From the NCBI GenBank assembly GCA_003575245.1, contig NMQN01000526.1, forward strand, positions 1 to 11,039: a stretch of 11,039 nucleotides of DNA, written 5' to 3'. Source of the stretch: Candidatus Atribacteria bacterium 1244-E10-H5-B2 (GTDB lineage Bacteria; Atribacterota; JS1; SB-45; 34-128). Each line of letters opens with the position of its first letter. The stretch's first letter is position 1. Made by a program: the position numbers and the translations under genes. Of this stretch, positions 6,327 to 11,039 are shown in pieces. The notes beneath the pieces were generated by a model, which worked only from the letters and a program-made list of their open reading frames with translations, searched no databases and was not told the DNA's origin.

Positions 6327-7540
6327 TTTTTGAAATTATAAAATTAGCAATCAATAGTTTAAAAGTAAATAAACTGCGCACCTTTCTTTCTATGCTGGGA
6401 ATAATTATCGGAGTCGGAGCGGTAATTGCTATTGTTTCTATTGGTTCCGGAGCTCGGGAGCAGATTACTGCTCAAATTTCTGATTTAGGCTCTAATGTCA
6501 TAAATATTTTTCCGGGAACCAGCAGAGGATGGGGAGGCAGAGTTAGTAAAAGTTCAGCTGATGTATTCACTTTGGAATTAGCTGATTATATCGAAAAAGT
6601 AAGTCCTTCGGTAAAGAGAGTAGTCCCTATTTCCCAGGGTTCGGGTTTATTGATAAAAGGGAATTTTAATATTAAAACTAATATTATCGGAACAGATGCT
6701 GGTTATCAGGAAGTAAATAATTATAGTCTGGCTCTGGGGCAATTTATAAATGAAGGTGACCTTGCCACCAGCCGAAATATTATAGTATTAGGCTCGGGAT
6801 TAGCTGAAGAACTATTTGGCAATAATAATTCCTTAGGAGAAAAGATTAAATTATCCTATCAGGGGAGAGATTATCTTTTTACGGTAATTGGGGTGATGGA
6901 AGAAAAGGGAGCCGGATTAGCCGGTAATCTTAATGACCAGGCTTATATACCCATTACTACCCTTATGAAAAAACTGTCTAATTCCCGATTTGTTTCCTAT
7001 TATATAGCTCAGGCAAACTCCGGTGATGAAGCCTCAGCTGCCGTGGGAGAAATAGAATATTTTTTAACCAAATATCTGGAAGATGAGGAGCAAGAAAAAT
7101 TTAACCTGCTAAGCCAAGACCTAATTTTAGATACTATTAGTTCGGTCACTGCCGCTCTAAGTCTAATGCTGGGAGGAATTGCAGCTATATCCCTACTGGT
7201 AGGGGGAATTGGAATTATGAATATTATGCTGGTATCGGTAACCGAGAGGACCAGAGAGATAGGAATTCGTAAGGCTTTAGGAGCAAAAAATAAGAATATT
7301 ATGAGCCAGTTTCTTATCGAAGCCTTGAGTTTAAGCGGAATGGGAGGGCTGATTGGTATTGCTTTCGGTTGGTTAGGTGCTTATGCTATTGCGCAAGCCG
7401 GAAAGTGGCCCCTTGTAGTTTCTCCTATCTCTGTTTTATTAGTTTTTGGTTTTGCATTAATTATTGGTCTTTTCTTCGGTCTATACCCCGCTATGAAAGC
7501 CGCCAAAATGGATCCCGTCGACGCCCTACGATACGAATAA
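6323..7540 (+). CDS. ABC transporter permease, MacB/FtsX type
   Basis: A 405-residue inner-membrane permease with the four-helix layout of MacB. TM1 lies at about 21-42 after the amphipathic start KLAINSLKVNKLRTFLSMLGIIIGVG. A large extracytoplasmic MacB-type core domain covers about 43-272 (SDLGSNVINIFPG near 53-65; VLGSGLAEELFG near 155-166). TM2 is at about 273-303, followed by the very typical cytoplasmic segment SVTERTREIGIRKALGA (305-321) that contacts the ATPase. TM3 is about 328-357 and TM4 about 367-390, ending in YPAMKAAKMDPVDALRYE. MacB-type transporters work by mechanical movement that drives periplasmic substrates through the TolC duct rather than moving them across the inner membrane; known substrates include peptides, toxins and macrolides. 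Start by ATGA overlap with the ATPase gene. It ends the export operon, with no clear terminator after it. Confidence 0.95.
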   Translation: MIFEIIKLAINSLKVNKLRTFLSMLGIIIGVGAVIAIVSIGSGAREQITAQISDLGSNVINIFPGTSRGWGGRVSKSSADVFTLELADYIEKVSPSVKRVVPISQGSGLLIKGNFNIKTNIIGTDAGYQEVNNYSLALGQFINEGDLATSRNIIVLGSGLAEELFGNNNSLGEKIKLSYQGRDYLFTVIGVMEEKGAGLAGNLNDQAYIPITTLMKKLSNSRFVSYYIAQANSGDEASAAVGEIEYFLTKYLEDEEQEKFNLLSQDLILDTISSVTAALSLMLGGIAAISLLVGGIGIMNIMLVSVTERTREIGIRKALGAKNKNIMSQFLIEALSLSGMGGLIGIAFGWLGAYAIAQAGKWPLVVSPISVLLVFGFALIIGLFFGLYPAMKAAKMDPVDALRYE

Positions 7541-7674
7541 AAAAAATAAAAATATTTTAAATAAAAAAAAGGATTTTTAGGGTGCTCTATCGAATATAAA
7601 AAATAATATAGAATATGTGACCGGGAATAAGCCCTGGCGCAAAAATAAAAAAATATAAAAGGAGGATTTTTAAA

Positions 7675-9621
7675 ATGAAAAGACAGTACAAAGTACTATC
7701 GATTTTACTGACCTTGACCTTGGTTTTTGGCTTGCTTTTCTCGTATGTTTTTGCCGCAGATACTACAACCATTACTATTCTCGGAAGTTCAGACCTGCAT
7801 GGACGAATTTACTCTCATGATTATGCTACTGATGAAGCAGACAGTGATACCGGACTGGCAAAAATCGCAACTTTGATAAAACAGGAAAGGGCGATTGATC
7901 CTGATGCGCTTTTAGTTGACTGTGGAGATACCGTTCAGGACAATAGTGCGGACTTATTTAACGATTTGCCCATTCATCCTATGATTGCAGGATTAAATTT
8001 CTTAAATTATGATGTATGGACTATCGGAAACCATGAGTTCAACTATGAGAAAGCTTTTTTAGAAAAAAATGTAGCAACTTTTAAAAATTCAGTTTTATCC
8101 GCTAATATCTTAAAGACCGATGGAACTTATTTTGTTAAACCTTACGAAATTTTTGAGGTTAATGACGTGCGGGTTGCTATCGTAGGTATGACTCCACCTC
8201 ACATTACTCAGTGGGAAGCGAGCGCTCCGGAACATTTTGAAGGATTAACTTTTCCCGGCACACTAGAGCAATCTAAAAAAGTTATTGCGGAACTTGAAGG
8301 CAAATACGATGTCTTAATTGGAGCATTCCATTTAGGTCCGGAAGGGGATCATGGCTTTGAAGGCTCAAAAACAATCGCTGAAGCCTGTCCGGAGTATTCA
8401 GTTATTTTCTGCGGACATGCCCATTCAAAATATAATGAAGTAACAAACGGAGTGCACATAATTGAACCGGGGAAATGGGGATGGGCCTTAGCCAAAGCAG
8501 TAATCAAGTTGGAAAAAGTCGATGATAAATGGGAAGTAGCTGAAGTAACTACTGAAAACATTGAAACTAAACCGGTAGATCCTGACCCGGAAGTTTTGGC
8601 AGAATTTAAATTTGTACATGATGAATCAATTGCGGATGCCAATATTGTAGTGGGAGATATTACCGCTGATTTTATTGCCTCTCCTGATTATATTACCGGA
8701 GAAGCTGAGATAACCACTATGCCTACTTCTCAATTAGAAGATACTTCGGTAATTGATTTAATTAATGAAGTGCAAATGTTTTATACCGAATCAGATGTAT
8801 CTTCGGCAGCACTCTTTAATTTCGGCTCAAACTTATTAAAAGGACCTTTCAAAAAGAAAGACGTAGCCTTTATTTACAAATATCCCAACACCCTGGTAGG
8901 AACAAAGATTAGCGGTGCAAACCTGAAGGAGTATATGGAATGGTCAGCAAGTTATTACAATAGTTGGAAAGAAGGAGATGTTACCATCAGTTTCAATCCT
9001 GATATCCGCGGTTATAACTATGACATGTTCTCCGGGATGACTTATGAGGTTAATCTCTCTAAACCAGCAGGAGAACGGGTTGAAAATATACTTGTAAATG
9101 GCCTGCCGCTTGTTGATAATAATGTTTATACCCTATCCCTAAATAATTATCGTTTTGGAACATTACTGGGATTAGGATTGGTAACTATGGATGATAGATA
9201 TTATGACTCCTACGAGATCATACAGGATGCCGGTAGAATTAGGGCAATGATTGTTAAATTTGTCCAGGATGAAAAAGGTGGAGCATTAGCTCCCACGGTT
9301 GATAACAACTGGAAGATAACCGGAGTTGACCTTGAATCTCCTTTTAAAGAAGTAATTTTCGATATGGTAAGAAAAGGAGAATTAACTATTCCGACTTCCG
9401 AAGATGGTAGAACACTAAACGTAAAAGCACTAAATGTTTTCGAACTCATCGATGAAGGAGTATTGAAAGTTTCTACTTACGTGGTACAAGCAGGAGATAA
9501 TTTATGGGCGATTGCTGAAAAATATGGTCTTACCTGGGAAGAATTAAATAAGATTAATGACTTAGAAAATCCCAGATTAATTCGCCCAGGCCATACTATC
9601 TTAATTCCTGCTCTGCCCTAA
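7675..9621 (+). CDS. Secreted CpdB/UshA-family nucleotide phosphoesterase with C-terminal LysM domain
   Basis: A 648-residue exported metalloenzyme predicted to cleave 2',3'-cyclic nucleotides and/or 3'- or 5'-nucleotides outside the cytoplasm, freeing nucleosides and phosphate. The signal peptide is about 1-27 (cut near VFA/AD). The metallophosphatase domain (about 32-285) has its metal and active-site motifs: SSDLHG (D40, H42), CGD (D85), GNHEF (N119, H120), FHLG (H219) and GHAH (H248, H250). The 5'-nucleotidase C domain covers about 323-550. Its YKYPNTL (401-407), GYNYDMFSGMTYEV (446-459) and LNNYRFG (489-495) segments look more like CpdB than UshA, so 2',3'-cyclic phosphodiesterase/3'-nucleotidase is my preferred activity. 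A linker of unknown fold (about 553-600) leads to one LysM domain (601-647, VVQAGDNLWAIAEKYGLTWEELNKIN), which in other proteins binds peptidoglycan. AAAAGGAGG (7657-7665) stands 9 bases before the ATG. A strong terminator follows. Confidence 0.93.
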   Translation: MKRQYKVLSILLTLTLVFGLLFSYVFAADTTTITILGSSDLHGRIYSHDYATDEADSDTGLAKIATLIKQERAIDPDALLVDCGDTVQDNSADLFNDLPIHPMIAGLNFLNYDVWTIGNHEFNYEKAFLEKNVATFKNSVLSANILKTDGTYFVKPYEIFEVNDVRVAIVGMTPPHITQWEASAPEHFEGLTFPGTLEQSKKVIAELEGKYDVLIGAFHLGPEGDHGFEGSKTIAEACPEYSVIFCGHAHSKYNEVTNGVHIIEPGKWGWALAKAVIKLEKVDDKWEVAEVTTENIETKPVDPDPEVLAEFKFVHDESIADANIVVGDITADFIASPDYITGEAEITTMPTSQLEDTSVIDLINEVQMFYTESDVSSAALFNFGSNLLKGPFKKKDVAFIYKYPNTLVGTKISGANLKEYMEWSASYYNSWKEGDVTISFNPDIRGYNYDMFSGMTYEVNLSKPAGERVENILVNGLPLVDNNVYTLSLNNYRFGTLLGLGLVTMDDRYYDSYEIIQDAGRIRAMIVKFVQDEKGGALAPTVDNNWKITGVDLESPFKEVIFDMVRKGELTIPTSEDGRTLNVKALNVFELIDEGVLKVSTYVVQAGDNLWAIAEKYGLTWEELNKINDLENPRLIRPGHTILIPALP

Positions 9622-9645
9622 ATAGTGAAAATTTAGTTTAAATTC

Positions 9646-9687
9646 AAAAACCCTATCGCCGCTGTAATGGGTGGCGGTAGGGTTTTT
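9646..9687 (+). terminator. Strong rho-independent terminator
   Basis: A 15-bp stem (9646-9660 with 9673-9687) has a single T-G wobble and a 12-base loop. The base is AAAAA/TTTTT and the upper stem is GC-rich (CCCTATCGCC with GGCGGTAGGG). It lies 25 bases after the phosphoesterase stop codon. The A-run before and T-run after mean it could act in both directions. Confidence 0.92.
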
Positions 9688-9693
9688 GACTAA

Positions 9694-11039
9694 ATGATAC
9701 AGGGGACGGTTCTTTGTATCAACTTAAAAGCGATTAAGGGGGCGGTTAAAATAAAAGCAAAAAAATTAATAGGTTTTGCTTTGTTGATTATTATACTGTT
9801 TTCTTTTGCTACTTTTATTACCTACGCGGAACGGAGTTTTGAAATAACTGATTATCAAGCCCAGGTGAAAATATTAGAAAATGGTGATATTCAAGTAAGC
9901 GAAATTTTTGAGTATAGTTTTGCTGGCGATTTTAATGGCATAATAAGGACTATAGGAATTAAAGGGTCAGATGGATTTAAATATTTCAAGGCTTCCGAAT
10001 ATCTCCCCGAAGATAAAGAATTAGAATATACTCAAAGTCTTGCCGCAGATATGGTGACTTATAAAATTTACGATAAGTCCAGTAATGAAAGAAAATCGTT
10101 TTTGCTGGAATACCAGTTAGAAAATGTTGCAACTTTATACAATGACACCGCAGAATTTTACTGGAAATTCTTCGATGAATCCAATACTTCCCCCATTGGT
10201 CACATTAAAATAGAAATAGAGCTCCCGCCTGCAGAAGTCTCGCCAGAAGAACTAAAAGTATTTGGACACGGCCCATTAGATGGAAAAGTGTCTATCCGGG
10301 AGGACGGTAAAATAGTATATGAAGTTGATGGATTATCTCCGAAAGAAATGGTGGAAGCGAGAATCTTATTCCCTACCCGCATAATTCCCAATAGTAGTAA
10401 AATAATTAATCAGAATAAATTTGCTGAAATAATGAAAGAGGAATTAGCGTGGGCTAAAAAAGCAGATAGAGAGATGTATTTCAATATTATCGGTTTTTTA
10501 TTGGCTCTGCTGGTAGTATTATTTAATATATTCCTGGCTATTCGGCTCTACTTTAAATATGATAGAGAACTTAAGCCAGAAGTTGAAATGGATTATTATC
10601 GTGAATTACCTCAGGATATTACGCCCGCTGTTTTAAGTAAATTAATGAGTATCCAGGGGGTGGGCAGTAAAGATATCATGGCAACTTTAATGGACTTGGT
10701 GCGTAAAAAATATTTAAAGATTGAAGAGATTCCAAAAGGAAGAAAGAAAGATTATAAATTTATATTAATCGAAGAAGGCGATACCACTAATTTAAAAGAA
10801 CATGAATCATATTTAATCCATTGGCTTTTTTATTCTATCGGTAATGGGGCAAGTGTAACTTTAAAAGAGATAAAAGACTCCGCTAAAACATCAAGAACCC
10901 AGAGCAGTTTTCGGCACAATTATAATAAATGGGTGAAAAAAGTCGGAGAGGAATTTAAAAAATATAATTATTTTGGTCAATCAAAAGAAGGGTTGAAGAC
11001 CGCAGGCAAGGTAGTTTTAATGGAATTTGCCGGAGTATT
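9694..11039 (+). CDS. DUF2207 family membrane protein, 3'-truncated; start uncertain
   Basis: The frame is open from an in-frame TAA at 9691 to the window end (448 full codons, no stop), so the C-terminus is missing. Numbered from the ATG at 9694, a signal-type hydrophobic stretch lies at about 25-44, preceded by KIKAKK. An extracytoplasmic domain (about 46-262) begins ERSFEITDYQAQVKILENGD and contains VSEIFEYSFAGDFNGIIR, the usual start of DUF2207 domains. A membrane helix follows (about 263-287), then a cytoplasmic part with LPQDITPAVLSKLMSIQGV and DIMATLMDLVRKKYLKIEE (about 305-342), also typical. The function of the family is unknown. The ATG at 9694 is the only in-frame ATG before the signal peptide, but it lies inside the repeat at 9695-9721. 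A good ribosome site, AAGGGGG (9736-9742), instead points to the ATA codon at 9751, which would give a normal signal peptide (KAKKLIGFALL...). I give the outer bound. Confidence 0.82.
   Translation, partial: MIQGTVLCINLKAIKGAVKIKAKKLIGFALLIIILFSFATFITYAERSFEITDYQAQVKILENGDIQVSEIFEYSFAGDFNGIIRTIGIKGSDGFKYFKASEYLPEDKELEYTQSLAADMVTYKIYDKSSNERKSFLLEYQLENVATLYNDTAEFYWKFFDESNTSPIGHIKIEIELPPAEVSPEELKVFGHGPLDGKVSIREDGKIVYEVDGLSPKEMVEARILFPTRIIPNSSKIINQNKFAEIMKEELAWAKKADREMYFNIIGFLLALLVVLFNIFLAIRLYFKYDRELKPEVEMDYYRELPQDITPAVLSKLMSIQGVGSKDIMATLMDLVRKKYLKIEEIPKGRKKDYKFILIEEGDTTNLKEHESYLIHWLFYSIGNGASVTLKEIKDSAKTSRTQSSFRHNYNKWVKKVGEEFKKYNYFGQSKEGLKTAGKVVLMEFAGV
9695..9721. repeat. Short inverted repeat around a GGGGACGGTTCTT centre
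   Basis: TGATACA (9695-9701) and TGTATCA (9715-9721) are exact inverted repeats flanking GGGGACGGTTCTT (9702-9714). From memory, closely similar units (ACAGGGGACGGTTCT centre with inverted flanks) are scattered through many low-GC and candidate-phylum genomes as REP-like elements tied to Y1 transposases; I could not check this here. It sits between the terminator and the next coding region and overlaps the only upstream ATG of that gene. Confidence 0.55.

Noticed and set aside
7369..7560. Second plus-strand frame over the end of the permease gene
   Set aside because: It lies in another frame over a conserved membrane segment of the permease and has no family resemblance.
7621..7637. CCGGG/CCTGG hairpin before the phosphoesterase gene as a terminator of the export operon
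   Set aside because: The stem is only 5 bp with a G-T pair, and it is followed by an A-rich rather than T-rich run.

Overview
The window is AT-rich bacterial DNA with strong AGGAGG-type ribosome binding sites, tightly packed and overlapping genes, and frequent AGA/AGG arginine and ATA isoleucine codons. Every supported gene is on the + strand. A TolC-type outer-membrane channel protein beside a MacAB-type exporter suggests a low-GC bacterium with two membranes, for example a diderm Firmicutes lineage such as Halanaerobiales, or Atribacterota. That placement is an inference; no marker gene in the window settles it.

Layout. Positions 2-1304 hold the 3' part of a CDP-alcohol phosphatidyltransferase gene, overlapped by 17 bases by a complete EamA/DMT-family transporter gene. 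About 720 bases without a convincing gene follow (1305-2024). This stretch holds a probable terminator, two clusters of REP-like palindromes and several other hairpins. Next comes a compact export operon (2025-7540): two TolC-family genes joined by an ATGA overlap, a MacA-like adaptor, a MacB/LolD-like ABC ATPase, and a MacB-like permease joined to the ATPase gene by another ATGA overlap. After 134 bases lies a gene for a secreted CpdB/UshA-type nucleotide phosphoesterase with a C-terminal LysM domain (7675-9621). It ends at a very strong hairpin terminator (9646-9687). A short inverted repeat then leads into a DUF2207 membrane protein gene that runs off the right edge.

How the genes fit together. 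The five operon genes make a complete tripartite ABC exporter: ATPase plus permease in the inner membrane, adaptor across the periplasm, and TolC-type exit duct. The substrate cannot be read from the sequence. The notable point is that the operon encodes two different duct proteins. The second (482 residues) has both beta-hairpin regions expected for the outer-membrane barrel. The first (357 residues) keeps both coiled-coil halves and their tip regions but appears to lack the barrel strands in both halves. This barrel-less TolC-like protein, coupled to a normal one, is the best candidate for something undescribed. The secreted phosphoesterase probably salvages phosphate or nucleosides at the cell wall and need not be linked to the exporter.
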